Assembly: GCA_963698565.1 (NCBI GenBank)
Contig: CAVORH010000005.1
Coordinates: forward strand, 62,001 to 126,000
DNA: 64,000 nucleotides
From: Sva-07 sp963698565
GTDB lineage: Bacteria > Actinomycetota > Acidimicrobiia > Acidimicrobiales > Ilumatobacteraceae
Direction: 5' to 3'
A model generated the notes under the pieces. That model was not told where the DNA came from. It did not search any database and worked only from the letters and a program-made list of their open reading frames with translations. A program made the translations under genes and the position numbers. Shown in pieces: positions 1-9,367 of the stretch. Position 1 is the stretch's first letter. The number at the start of each line of letters is the position of its first letter.

Positions 1-253
1 TGCGCTCGAAGTCGACGGGGCTTGCCGGGCTGGCGAGGTGCATGACGATGTCGACCGGGCCCGGTACCCAGACGTGCGTGCTGACATCGTGCTCGACGAA
101 GGTGAATCCTGCTCCGAACAACTCTTCGATGTTGGTGATCGACCCGGTGACGAGGTTGTCGAGTGCGACGACCTCGTCACCGCGCTCGAGCAGGGCACGA
201 CACAGGTGGGATCCGAGAAAGCCTGCTCCGCCGGTGACCACTACTCTTGCCAT
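1..253 (-). CDS. NAD-dependent nucleotide-sugar epimerase/decarboxylase, N-terminal fragment
   Basis: The 5' end of a short-chain dehydrogenase/reductase gene; the rest lies beyond the left edge. About 84 residues are visible, starting MARVVVTGGAGFLGSH. This carries the Rossmann GxxGFxG NAD-binding motif, an acidic residue after strand 2 (VVALDNLVTG) and MHLASPASP after strand 4. The LASPASP segment is typical of UDP-glucuronate decarboxylases (UXS) and close dTDP-glucose-dehydratase relatives, which make activated sugars in the cytoplasm. It is the most upstream gene seen at this end of the surface-polysaccharide locus and reads in the same direction as the ligase, flippase and Wzz genes. 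The exact substrate cannot be set from the fragment. Confidence 0.8.
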   Translation of the reverse strand, partial: MARVVVTGGAGFLGSHLCRALLERGDEVVALDNLVTGSITNIEELFGAGFTFVEHDVSTHVWVPGPVDIVMHLASPASPVDFER

Positions 254-277
254 GTCGCCATCCTAGGGTGCGCCGGC

Positions 278-1816
278 TCAGCGTCCGGCGAGGCTCGCGA
301 TCGGGTCGACCGCCAGTTCACGTTCACGAACCGACCGACAGTTGCGCTGTTCGCGGTCGAGCAGGGTGAGCCAGGCGGCCACGACGAACAGCCAGATCGC
401 CGACACGTTCACGCCGGCGCCGAGACCCTCGGTGGTGATGCTGTTGACGAGCATCGCGCTGAACAGCCCGATCAGAACCAGATGGTCCGAGCGGGCGGTG
501 CCCGTGGCGCCGAGCAACAGGACCGGCGAGCGGCGTTCGTTGCCGCGCAGTCGACCGAGGACGACCAGGGAGCCGACGATCAGCGCAACCCACCAGATCA
601 GGCCCGCGAGCCCGACATCGATCATCACGTTGACCGCAGCGTTGTGGGCGCCGCCGAGCCCGGTCTCGTCGAAGAAGACTCCCTTCGCCGAGTTGAAGCC
701 GAGGCCGAACAGCGGACGCTCGAGGAACGACTCCCAGGCAAGCGCCCAGATCTCGGTGCGGCGGTTGAACGTGCCGATCTGATCGACGGTCTCACCGCGG
801 GTCAGGAACTCGAGCACCGGTCGCCCGAAGGCGAGCGCGAGGGCGCCACCGATCACCAGGCTGCCGAGCACCAGTTCGGGTTTCATCCTTCGGCCCGAGG
901 CCAACCATGCCATGACTGCGATGGCGACGAGGGCGCCGCCGATCGATCCCCGGGTCCGCGTGAGCAGGAGGAACAGGAGGTGGACCAGGACGAGGCTTCC
1001 GTAGACCCATCGAGGCCACGGGAGTGGCCGGCGACCTGCCGCCAGCCAGAGTCCGAAGAGCAGGGGCACCGACAGTGCGAGCATCGACCCCGCGCTGACG
1101 CTGTGCACCGACAGCCAGGTGAAGCGGCCCTCCTGGGGACCGGTGGTGGGTGCGACGTAGACGAGGCCGGCCGCGATCGAGATGGTCAGGAGCACGATCC
1201 AGCCGTGGAGGAACCGGGTGATCGTCGCCAGGCTGCCCTGGCTGGCGATCAACTGCACCACCGTGGCGATGATCACGATCTGCACGGCCCTGGCGATCGC
1301 CAGCATCGGGAAGCTGGAGTACAGCGCGCTGACCGCCGTCGTGAGGACGTAGCCCCACATGATCATCATCAGGGGCTGCATGCGAGGCTTGCTCGGTACC
1401 AGCCGCCACAGTGCCCACAGACCGACGAGGGCGTACACGAGCAGCTCGATGGCGATCATCGGGTCGATCGACCCGGACAGCAGATCGTCGATGCTCCGTC
1501 GACGGATCTTCCACTCGGTGGCCACGATGAGCAGGAGCGGAACGACCCACAGCAGTTCGCGATGCCAGTCGATGCCGCTGCGCCGCCGAGATCGGGATGC
1601 CGGGGTGCGGACCCCGACCGGTGGTCTCGGAGGGCGCTGGCGAGCCCGCGCCGGGAGCGGCCGGGGGTGGCGGGGGTGGCGGCGGTGGTGGCGTAGGGGA
1701 CGGTGCCGCGGGTGCGTCGTCGGCGGACCATCGCCAGTGGGCCGGAGCGATCGGCGGGGGAGGCACGATGCCGGCCAACGTGTCGGGGGAGGTGTCGGGG
1801 GAGGTGTCGGGGGCAT
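278..1816 (-). CDS. O-antigen ligase/polymerase family membrane protein (frame-shifted relative to the flippase)
   Basis: A polytopic membrane protein of the O-antigen ligase / Wzy family, which joins or polymerises undecaprenyl-linked oligosaccharides outside the membrane. From about position 1575 down to the TGA at 278-280 there are roughly ten hydrophobic segments. A large loop before the last segments holds the family-like FGLGFNSAKG and GGAHNAAVN stretches. The start is uncertain: the only ATG near the first membrane segment is at 1816, and it gives an Arg/Pro-rich leader of about 80 residues that looks like out-of-frame translation. The upstream flippase frame has no stop before running into this gene, so the two may be one reading frame broken by an extra base near 1600-1690, or the start may be non-canonical. 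Confidence 0.75.
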   Translation of the reverse strand: MPPTPPPTPPPTRWPASCLPRRSLRPTGDGPPTTHPRHRPLRHHRRHPRHPRPLPARARQRPPRPPVGVRTPASRSRRRSGIDWHRELLWVVPLLLIVATEWKIRRRSIDDLLSGSIDPMIAIELLVYALVGLWALWRLVPSKPRMQPLMMIMWGYVLTTAVSALYSSFPMLAIARAVQIVIIATVVQLIASQGSLATITRFLHGWIVLLTISIAAGLVYVAPTTGPQEGRFTWLSVHSVSAGSMLALSVPLLFGLWLAAGRRPLPWPRWVYGSLVLVHLLFLLLTRTRGSIGGALVAIAVMAWLASGRRMKPELVLGSLVIGGALALAFGRPVLEFLTRGETVDQIGTFNRRTEIWALAWESFLERPLFGLGFNSAKGVFFDETGLGGAHNAAVNVMIDVGLAGLIWWVALIVGSLVVLGRLRGNERRSPVLLLGATGTARSDHLVLIGLFSAMLVNSITTEGLGAGVNVSAIWLFVVAAWLTLLDREQRNCRSVRERELAVDPIASLAGR

Positions 1817-3071
1817 CGTCGTGGGTCTCGTCGTGCGCGACGGGCGGGGGCTCGCGGTGCAGCGCCCGCACGAGGAGCCCAGCACCGACGAATGCCCCGG
1901 CAGCGAGCCCGGCGGGCACGGCGGCGACGAAGCCGGCAACGGCGAGCACGGATGCCGCGATGACGCCGATCGCCGCATCGACGGCGCGGATCGCGAAGGT
2001 GCGCCGAGAGTGTCCGAGAGCGACCATCGCACTGCCGGCCGGCACGCCGAGGCCGAACGCCACCGAGAACGTGCTCCACGAGACGATTGCACCCGTGCTG
2101 ACGAGCGTGTCGCCGTTCGTCAGCGTGTCGACCAGGAGGTCGCGGAGCAGCACCGCGACAACGCCGTACGCGCCCGCGAGCGCGCCGACCACGACCATCG
2201 CCCGTCCGACGGTGGGGCGGAACGGCGCCAGTCGTCGAACCTGGTTCGCGTAGGTGGGCAGGAGATACACCCCGGCACCGTTGACGATCGTCAGCACAGG
2301 AGCGATCAGCAGGCGGGCCGCCTCCAGCTCACCGAGCGCGGCGAAGCCGGCGGTCGCAGCCACCACCGCTCGCACGACGGCCATCGTTCCCGGCCGCAGG
2401 CCGACCTGGATGGCGCGCCATCCAGCGAACGAGGCCAGCTCCCGCATTCGCGATGGCTCGACGGGTCCGCGCAGGAGCTCGATGCGAGGGAGTTGCACCA
2501 CCGCAAGTCCGATCGCGACGATGCCTCCAGCGAGCAACGAGAGGATCATGGTCTCGATGGTCACGTCGTTGCCCGACACGATCACCATGGCGACCAGGCC
2601 GAGCGACCCGACCGCGAAGGCGCTGTCGTTGGCGACGAGACTCCAGAACTCGCGTCGGGCGATGAGGATCCGTCGGCAGGTCTCCTCGACCGACCAGGCG
2701 ACGGAGGCCAGCGCGAACAACCCAGCGGCGGTTCCGTCGATGCCGTCGATCCGGAGTGCAATCGCGTAGGTGACCAGCGCGATGAGTCCGACGGCTGCCC
2801 ACTGGGACTGGAACAGGGCGCGTCGGATGCCGGGATCGAATCGATCGAGCACCGTCAGCGAGTCGCCGATCCAGCCGGTCTGCACGGAGTTGACGGTGAT
2901 GAGCACACCGAGCAGGAGGCTGAAGACACCGAGGCCGCTGGCGCCGAGTTGGCGGAGAGCGACGAACGACAGGAGGAGGCTCGAGCCGGCGACGATCAGC
3001 TGCGAGACGATCGCGCCGAGCGGACGTCGCGCCCGCGACCCGCCGGTGGATGTCGCGGCGGGCACGGTCAC
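1604..3071 (-). CDS. polysaccharide flippase (MATE/MOP-type, Wzx-like), 3' end unresolved
   Basis: An integral membrane protein starting MTVPAATSTGG with about 12 hydrophobic helices to residue ~400. It resembles lipid-linked oligosaccharide flippases of the MOP superfamily. After the last helix (LLVRALHREPPP) comes an acidic, repetitive tail (DTSPDTSPDTL) and then a run of about ten prolines. The frame stays open down to position 792, but below about 1650 it overlaps the ligase and looks like shadow sequence. The end given here is therefore approximate: the recognisable part is 1850-3071. The start overlaps the stop of the Wzz/BY-kinase-like gene by 4 nt, which indicates translational coupling in one EPS operon. 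Confidence 0.75.
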
Positions 3072-4498
3072 GCCCCGTGGTCGTGCGCCCGGTGGTCGTA
3101 CACGACGCCGACCAGATCTGCTCGGAGCACGTCGAGTCGTTGTCGCACGATGTCGAGATCACGGGCATCGGTGCCGCGCTCCACGATGAGGATCACCCCG
3201 TCGGCATCGCCGGCCAGGGCGGAACCGTCGGCCACGGACAGCAGTGGCGGCACATCGAGGAGCACGAGCTGATAGCGGTCGCGCAGGGTGTGCATCGTCG
3301 AACGGGCGGCTTGCGACCGGAACAATCCGGCTGGATCGTCGACCGCTCGACCACCGACCAGGAGATCCAACGTCGCTTCGCCGCCGACACCGATCGTGCG
3401 ACGCACGTCGTCGACGGTGGTGAGGCCTGCCAACAGCTCGGTGAAGCCACCGACCGCGTGGTCGAACCCGAAGAGGCGGCTGATCCTTCGATCGTGGAGG
3501 TTCGCGTCGATGACCAGCACGCTGCGACCCTCTCGGGCTGCCGCCACAGCGAGACGGGCCACGGTTTCGGCGGCGTGCTGGACGGTCGTTGCCGTGGCGG
3601 TCAGGATGACGCCGCCGTCGGGGCGCACCGCTCCGAGGCTGGTGGCGAGCAGTTGATAGGCGGCGCCCGGGGGCGTCGTCGGCTCGAAGAGATGCGCCGG
3701 GGCCTCGGTCACTTCGCCGAGCAGTGGAGCGTCGAGGCTGGTGGTGGCATCGGAACTGGTCGTCACCACCGGGCGGCGGCCGGCCCGGAACCAGGCGATG
3801 ATCGCCGTGGCGAACGCCGCGAAGAGCAGCGCTGCGATCGTGTACTGCAGCGCCGGCAGGATGCGGGAGTCCTCGTCGACCTGGGCCGGCTCGACGAATT
3901 CGACGCCGTTGCCGAGCAGCGCTGCTTCGGAACGCACCTCGGCGATCTGCAGGTCGATCTGGTCGATCGTGCTCTGCCCACCGTCCTCGTCGACGAGACG
4001 GGCTCGTTCGGACAGGAACGCGTCGACGGTCGCATCGGCGCGTGCGGTCGTGTCCCGCTCGGTCAGCACGAGGTAGGCGGCGACCACCTCGTCGCAGATG
4101 CGCACCGCGCGTTCCTCGCTGTCGGCGGTGCAATCGATCCGGACATCGGAACTCGTCGTCGTCCCGGTGACCACGACGTCGTCGACGGATTGCACCGTCT
4201 CTCCGTCGATCGCTGCGGCGACCGTTTCGTGGACTTCGGCCGAGTCGGCGAACTCGGCGCGCTGGCGGGCGTATCGGGTGAGGTCGGTGGGCGTGCTCGA
4301 GCCGTCGCGGAACACCGGGGTGCCGCGCGGGTCGGTCAGGTACAGCGTGGTCGACGCGGTGGACGTGCCCGACGTGGCGAGCACGAAGAGACCGGCGAGG
4401 AGACCGACCACGATCGTCACGGGCACGGTCCAGGCGCGGAAGCGCCAGAACGCCTCGAGTGGGCCGATGTTCGACGTCTCGGCGGAGGGGGTACTCAC
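3068..4498 (-). CDS. Wzz-type chain-length/BY-kinase-like protein lacking a P-loop
   Basis: A 476-residue protein combining a Wzz-like polysaccharide co-polymerase module with a CpsD/CapB-like cytoplasmic ATPase domain. TM1 is at about residues 23-44 and TM2 at about 213-237, flanking an extracytoplasmic domain of ~170 residues. The C-terminal domain keeps a Walker A'-like strand (VLVIDANLHD, ~327-336) and a Walker B-like strand (LVLLDVPPLL, ~411-420). Where Walker A (GxxGxGKS/T) should be, near residue 300, it reads ILTATATTVQHAAE, with no Gly-Lys. There is also no C-terminal tyrosine cluster, only one Tyr near the end. It probably controls chain length or export as a pseudo-kinase scaffold. 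It is the first gene of the minus-strand operon continuing into the flippase. Confidence 0.8.
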   Translation of the reverse strand: MSTPSAETSNIGPLEAFWRFRAWTVPVTIVVGLLAGLFVLATSGTSTASTTLYLTDPRGTPVFRDGSSTPTDLTRYARQRAEFADSAEVHETVAAAIDGETVQSVDDVVVTGTTTSSDVRIDCTADSEERAVRICDEVVAAYLVLTERDTTARADATVDAFLSERARLVDEDGGQSTIDQIDLQIAEVRSEAALLGNGVEFVEPAQVDEDSRILPALQYTIAALLFAAFATAIIAWFRAGRRPVVTTSSDATTSLDAPLLGEVTEAPAHLFEPTTPPGAAYQLLATSLGAVRPDGGVILTATATTVQHAAETVARLAVAAAREGRSVLVIDANLHDRRISRLFGFDHAVGGFTELLAGLTTVDDVRRTIGVGGEATLDLLVGGRAVDDPAGLFRSQAARSTMHTLRDRYQLVLLDVPPLLSVADGSALAGDADGVILIVERGTDARDLDIVRQRLDVLRADLVGVVYDHRAHDHGA

Positions 4499-4767
4499 GA
4501 CATCGCCCGCACCGACACCTCGGGCGCCGCGCTACGACGGTCGGGACGCCGATACACCTGAGTCACGCCCGGACCATCGGCCCCGCGATGCGTCACCTTG
4601 AGCATTCGTTGAATCTGCTGAGGGACTCTTCACGCTGCGGCAGGCCGAAACCACACAGAGTGTGGCATTTTGCCGGATCTTGACCACGTTTGGTGGCAGA
4701 GGCCCCTCGCGGGGCCGTACTGTCGTCGGTGCACCACCAACCGGTGAGTCCCGGCGGAAAGAGACGT
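4499..4767. promoter_or_regulatory. divergent promoter region with a palindrome, EPS operon / FN3 protein
   Basis: A 269-bp gap between the divergent Wzz-like gene and the secreted FN3 protein. No ORF in it looks real. At 4649-4666 it contains AACCACACAGAGTGTGGC, whose core CCACAC-AGA-GTGTGG is a perfect inverted repeat and a plausible operator. A related sequence lies in the other divergent gap of this locus (11628-11644). A TTGACC hexamer at about 4680 could be a -35 box for the plus-strand gene, but I could not pick a convincing -10. Confidence 0.45.
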
Positions 4768-7700
4768 ATGCGGCGGTACCACGACCTCGAGGGAACGCTC
4801 CGGACGCGGTCGGGGATCGGGCGGCGGGCCCGATCCCTGACTGCACTGCTCGCGCTGTCGGCGCTCGGTGCCGGCGCTGCGGTCGTGGCGGCGGTCGCCG
4901 ACGCCGCGGCGGCCGAACCGGGGGCGACATCGGGACCCGGGTCCGGCGCGACGGCCGGCGAGGCGGCCGCCTCCTGCTGGGAGATCAAGCAGCTCCATCC
5001 CGCCAGCCCTGACGGGGTCTACTGGATCCGTACCGACACCCTCGTGCGGCCCGACCAGTTCTATTGCGACATGACCACCGACGGCGGCGGCTGGGTGCTG
5101 ATCGGACGCGGTCGCGAAGGGTGGACCTTCCGCGACTACGGGCAGTCGACGTCCAAGCGGCTCCGCGAGACGATCGACGGTTCTGGCGCGTTCTCGCCGG
5201 CAGCACTCTCGGCCGACACGATCGACGGGCTGCTCGACGGAGGGGCGGTCAGCGACCTCGCCGACGGCCTGCGGGTTCGGCGCGCAGCGAACAAGAGCGG
5301 AACCGCCTGGCAGGACCTCCGCTGGAACTTCCTCGACCTCGGCGCGTGGTCGTGGGCGCTCGGTGGTGGTCACCGACTCGCATCGTGGTCGATCGACGGT
5401 TCCCCGGGAACGGGATCGAACACCAAGGACTCGTCGATCACCATGTGGGGCGAGGTCGGCAGCGGCAACCGAGCCGGCAACGATCTCAACGGTTGGTTCA
5501 CGTTCCCGTGGAGCGGACACGGCCGCCAGGCCGGCTTCTCCTACCGTGGTCTCGTCGACGGTGACAGCAACGACACGTCGTACCTGTGGGAGAACAACAA
5601 CGAACGCCAGGCGATCCCGTTCACGCAGCTCTTCATCCGGCCCACCGTCACGACGACCCCACCCCCCACGATCCCCGACGCCGGGTTCGGCGCCGTGACG
5701 CTCGCTCCCGGACTCGACGATCGCCCGGCGGAGATCGCCGGCGGTGTCCGCGGTGTGCTGAAGACAGGTGACTCCGAGCCCCAGCTGGACACGCCGGTGC
5801 TCGCCATCACCACCATCGGAGACCGCGTGTACGTCGGCGGCAAGTTCGCCCAGGTGCGCGATGCGGCGACCGGTGGCCTCGTCGATCACCGCTCCCTCGC
5901 AGCGTTCGACCGGACCACCGGCGCATGGATCAGCGACTTCCGTCCGCAGCTCGACGGTGCCGTCTGGGACCTCGACGTCGCCGGTGGCCGCCTGATCGTC
6001 GCCGGTCAGTTCACGAACGTCGACGGGGTGTCCGGCACCAGCGGGCTTGCCGCGCTCGACCCGATCACCGGGGTCGTCGATCCGACCTGGCGTGCATCGC
6101 TCACCGTGAGCGGCACGACACAACGGCCGATCGCCCGAGCCATCGATGTCGATGGCGACTGGATCTACGTGGGCGGCAACTTCACCCGCATCGACGGCGC
6201 CAGCCGGACGGTCCCCGTCGGACGACTCGCGCGGGTGTCCATCGCGAACGGCGACCCCGACACCGCTTTCCGCCCGAACGTCGACGGCATTCCCTACGAC
6301 GTCGACGCCACGAACGGCAACGTGCAGTTCGTCGGCTACCTGCGCGGAGTGAACGGTGTCGCCCGTCAGGGAGTCGGCACGCTGAACGCTGCTGATGGAT
6401 CGATCGTCGGCGGCCTCGCGGACCCCGTGTGGACCACGAGCAACACGAGTCGGCGCTACCAGCAGGCCGTTCTGTCGGTCGGATCGGAAGTCTGGCAAGG
6501 CGGCTCCGAACACAACGTCCACGTGTATCGGGAGAACGACTACGGACTGGTGAAGTCGTACGTCACCCAGGACCGCGGCGGTGACACCCAGGCGTTCGCC
6601 CTGGCCGGCGACACGGTGGTGCAGGGCAGTCACGGCAACGCCTGGATCTATCACGACGGCACGAGCTATCCGTCGCCGGACAACTACTCGCGAGTCGACA
6701 TCTACAACTGGATCGGGGCGTTCGACGTCGCGACGCACGAGTACGACCACGACTTCGTGCCCGGTCTCCAGTCCGCGTACTCCGAGGGCGCATGGGCGTT
6801 GCACACCGACGTCGACGGTTGCGTCTGGTTCGGCGGCGACTTCCTCGGCGGACCGTACGTGAACGGCCAGCGTCAGTACCTGGAGAGCTTCTCCAAGTTC
6901 TGCCCGCGCGATGTCGCTGCTCCCACCGTGCCGGCCTCGCCGGTCGCCACGGTCCGCGCTGCCGGCGGTGTCCGCGTGAGCTGGGCCGCCTCCAGCGACG
7001 AGTCACCCGGCTACGTCGGCTACGAAGTGCTCCGCAACGATCGCGTCGTCAGCCCGCTCGTGTACGGAACCAGCTTCGTCGACGAGACGGGATCCCCCGC
7101 CGATCGCTACTTCGTTCGCGCCGTCGACCCCGCCGGGAACCGCTCGGCGACCTCGGCGGTGTTCCAGGCTGCCGACAACCGCAAGCCGACCGTTCCGACG
7201 GACCTCGCGGCGCAGGTGGAGGACGACGGTTCGGTCACGCTGACCTGGACGGCCTCGACCGACGACTTCGGTGTTGCGAACTACCGTGTGCTCGACACCG
7301 GCGTCGCGGTGGCGCTGGTTCCCGGCGACCAGACGACGGTCAACCTGCCCGATCTCGTACGCGGTGTGCACTGGTTCCAGCTCCAGGCGATCGACAACGC
7401 CGGCAACGAGTCGGCGAAGACTGCGTCGGTCCGCATCGAGCTCGACGGTGACGATGTCTCGGCTCCCTCGGTGCCGACCGACCTGGTCGTCGAAGCCGAC
7501 CCGGTGTCGGTGACGCTCTCGGTGACGTGGAGCCCGTCGTCCGACGACATCGGGGTCGCCGAGTACTCGATCTACCGCAACGGTGCACTGGTCGTGACCG
7601 TTGCCTCGGACGTGACCAGTGTCGAGCTCGACCTGGGCTACGGCGATCACTACATCCAGGTCGCCGCCCGCGACGAAGCCGGCAACGTGTCGGCCCGTAC

Positions 7701-8580
7701 CGAATCGGTGCTCGGTCGTCTGGTCGCCCCGGATACGTCGGCGCCCTCGGTGCCGACCGGTCTCGCTGCAACCCTCGACCCGGCGACACGCCTCGTCACG
7801 GCGACCTGGGGTGCATCGAGCGACCCGTCGGGCGTCGGGTCGTACACGGTGTACCGCAACAGCGTCGAGGTGGCGACCGTGGACGGCGATGTCACCACGG
7901 CGACACTCGACCTCGGCGCCGGGAGCCACTACCTGCAGGTCTCCGCCACTGACACCGTCGGCAACCGATCTGCCATGACACCGTCGGTGCTGGTGACGAT
8001 CGCCGCGCCGCCGTCGGCGGACACGTCGAATCCGTCGACGCCGCGGGATCTCACGGCGGTGGCCGAGCCGGACGGCTCGATCGATGTCGCCTGGTCGGCG
8101 TCTCGCGACAATGTCGGCGTTGCGTCGTACCGTGTCACCCGCAACGGGACCGAGGTGGCGGTGGTTCCTGCGCCGGCGACCACGGTGAGGATCACGAGTC
8201 TCGGGGCGGGTACGCACTACATCCAGGTGCAGGCCTTCGATGCCGCCGGGAACTCGTCGTATCGGACGCCGTCGGCGGTGGTGACGATCGCCGCGCCGCC
8301 GTCGGCGGACACGTCGAATCCGTCGACGCCGCGGGATCTCACGGCGGTGGCCGAGCCGGACGGCTCGATCGATGTCGCCTGGTCGGCGTCTCGCGACAAT
8401 GTCGGCGTTGCGTCGTACCGTGTCACCCGCAACGGGACCGAGGTGGCGGTGGTTCCTGCGCCGGCGACCACGGTGAGGATCACGAGTCTCGGGGCGGGTA
8501 CGCACTACATCCAGGTGCAGGCCTTCGATGCCGCCGGCAACTCGTCGTATCGGACGCCGTCGGCCATCGTCGTCAAGTGA
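4768..8580 (+). CDS. secreted fibrinogen-like / beta-propeller / FN3-repeat surface protein
   Basis: A 1270-residue exported protein. The ATG at 4768 is preferred because it follows a purine-rich GGAAAGAGA and gives an Arg-rich N-region plus a hydrophobic segment ending AVADAAAAEP, i.e. a signal peptide; the frame is open further upstream. After it comes a fibrinogen C-terminal-like module (CDMTTDGGGWVLIGRG). Next are WD/delta-60-like propeller repeats containing YVGGKFAQV, IVAGQFTNV, YVGGNFTRI and WFGGDFLGG. Six fibronectin type III repeats end the protein, with no LPxTG or TM anchor. The last two FN3 units are nearly identical at DNA level. Position inside an EPS locus suggests an adhesin or matrix protein that binds the locus polysaccharide; the ligand is unknown. 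Confidence 0.85.
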   Translation: MRRYHDLEGTLRTRSGIGRRARSLTALLALSALGAGAAVVAAVADAAAAEPGATSGPGSGATAGEAAASCWEIKQLHPASPDGVYWIRTDTLVRPDQFYCDMTTDGGGWVLIGRGREGWTFRDYGQSTSKRLRETIDGSGAFSPAALSADTIDGLLDGGAVSDLADGLRVRRAANKSGTAWQDLRWNFLDLGAWSWALGGGHRLASWSIDGSPGTGSNTKDSSITMWGEVGSGNRAGNDLNGWFTFPWSGHGRQAGFSYRGLVDGDSNDTSYLWENNNERQAIPFTQLFIRPTVTTTPPPTIPDAGFGAVTLAPGLDDRPAEIAGGVRGVLKTGDSEPQLDTPVLAITTIGDRVYVGGKFAQVRDAATGGLVDHRSLAAFDRTTGAWISDFRPQLDGAVWDLDVAGGRLIVAGQFTNVDGVSGTSGLAALDPITGVVDPTWRASLTVSGTTQRPIARAIDVDGDWIYVGGNFTRIDGASRTVPVGRLARVSIANGDPDTAFRPNVDGIPYDVDATNGNVQFVGYLRGVNGVARQGVGTLNAADGSIVGGLADPVWTTSNTSRRYQQAVLSVGSEVWQGGSEHNVHVYRENDYGLVKSYVTQDRGGDTQAFALAGDTVVQGSHGNAWIYHDGTSYPSPDNYSRVDIYNWIGAFDVATHEYDHDFVPGLQSAYSEGAWALHTDVDGCVWFGGDFLGGPYVNGQRQYLESFSKFCPRDVAAPTVPASPVATVRAAGGVRVSWAASSDESPGYVGYEVLRNDRVVSPLVYGTSFVDETGSPADRYFVRAVDPAGNRSATSAVFQAADNRKPTVPTDLAAQVEDDGSVTLTWTASTDDFGVANYRVLDTGVAVALVPGDQTTVNLPDLVRGVHWFQLQAIDNAGNESAKTASVRIELDGDDVSAPSVPTDLVVEADPVSVTLSVTWSPSSDDIGVAEYSIYRNGALVVTVASDVTSVELDLGYGDHYIQVAARDEAGNVSARTESVLGRLVAPDTSAPSVPTGLAATLDPATRLVTATWGASSDPSGVGSYTVYRNSVEVATVDGDVTTATLDLGAGSHYLQVSATDTVGNRSAMTPSVLVTIAAPPSADTSNPSTPRDLTAVAEPDGSIDVAWSASRDNVGVASYRVTRNGTEVAVVPAPATTVRITSLGAGTHYIQVQAFDAAGNSSYRTPSAVVTIAAPPSADTSNPSTPRDLTAVAEPDGSIDVAWSASRDNVGVASYRVTRNGTEVAVVPAPATTVRITSLGAGTHYIQVQAFDAAGNSSYRTPSAIVVK
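7993..8568 (+). repeat. near-perfect 288-bp tandem duplication encoding the last two FN3 domains
   Basis: Units 7993-8280 and 8281-8568 each encode 96 residues. By eye the only internal difference is G8250 versus C8538; the final codons also differ (GCGGTG versus GCCATC). The four upstream FN3 repeats are much more divergent, so this is a recent duplication or ongoing gene conversion in a surface protein. Confidence 0.95.
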
Positions 8581-8611
8581 CGACCGTGCCGGTCGCCGAG
8601 TCGCCGGTCGG

Positions 8612-9367
8612 TCAGCGCCGGCGCAGCTCGTCGCAGGTTCGGCGATAGTGGGCGAGGTCGGAGCCGGGCGGGCGCCATCCGGCGTCCTCCCAGTCGAACA
8701 GCGCCAGACCCCGGCCGGTTCGTCGTAGATTCCACGGGGCGAGGTCGCCGTGGGTGGGGATGTCGTCGGGGTGGCCTCCGGCTGGTCGCGGGAGTCCACG
8801 GAGGCGCTCGGCGAGGTCGGATTCGAAGGTGTACAGCGGTTCGTCGACCGCCGGTCGTTGGCCGTCGAGCCCGACTGCCGTCGTGGCGAGGTAGGCGATG
8901 TGCTCACCGTCGTCGAGAACTCCTGACGCGACGACCGCGGGGGTGGCGATCGACGGCAGCGGGTCCTGCTCCAGCAATCGAAGGGCAGCGACCTCGGTCT
9001 CGATCCCGTCGTCGGGTTGCCCGAACTTGATCACGATGTCGGCGTGGTGCCACGTTCCGAGCACCGAGAGGCGCGTCCGTCCGGCCTGACGGGGGGCGGC
9101 GGCCGCCACGATGTCGAGTCCGGGGAGCGCATCGTGGAGTCGCTCGACGAGTTCGGTGGGCTGGGGTGCAGGCCACGGCCAGGCAGCCTCGACCGGCCAG
9201 ATTCCGGTCCCGGCGATGCCGATCGCTGTACTGCCCACCCGGTCGAGGAGGTCGCGCCGCCAGTCCGAGGCCCCGGCGAGGAACCGAACGCGGCGCGCCC
9301 GGCGACTCGCGCCTCTGGCGAGCGTGAATCGCCGGGAGAGCGGGTACCGGACGAACTGCCGGCTCAC
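8612..9367 (-). CDS. aminoglycoside-phosphotransferase-family kinase
   Basis: A 251-residue protein with the APH/choline-kinase catalytic pattern near the C-terminus: HGDLAPWNL (catalytic Asp and Asn, HxDxxxxN) followed by LFDWEDAG (Mg-binding Asp). An N-lobe Lys is likely in ADIVIKFG. These kinases phosphorylate small hydroxylated molecules such as aminoglycosides, sugars or choline. The setting, with its start overlapping the stop of a glycosyltransferase by 4 nt in the EPS locus, favours a sugar or lipid-linked substrate over drug resistance. Its stop at 8612 faces the FN3 gene end across about 30 bp. Confidence 0.75.
   Translation of the reverse strand: MSRQFVRYPLSRRFTLARGASRRARRVRFLAGASDWRRDLLDRVGSTAIGIAGTGIWPVEAAWPWPAPQPTELVERLHDALPGLDIVAAAAPRQAGRTRLSVLGTWHHADIVIKFGQPDDGIETEVAALRLLEQDPLPSIATPAVVASGVLDDGEHIAYLATTAVGLDGQRPAVDEPLYTFESDLAERLRGLPRPAGGHPDDIPTHGDLAPWNLRRTGRGLALFDWEDAGWRPPGSDLAHYRRTCDELRRR

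Noticed and set aside
38..1696. 552-residue plus-strand ORF rich in Asp/Arg/Gln
   Set aside because: It is antisense to the ligase and flippase. Its composition (RDRADQ-type) is the usual shadow of GC-rich coding DNA, with no recognisable domain. The same applies to many other long antisense frames, e.g. 25376-27673 and 35501-37903.
1760..1830. GGTGTCGGGGGA tandem repeats as a regulatory repeat
   Set aside because: They encode the DTSPDTSPDTL tail of the flippase on the minus strand.
8581..8611. Terminator hairpin between the FN3 and kinase genes
   Set aside because: Only direct repeats of GCCGGTCG are seen; no good inverted repeat.
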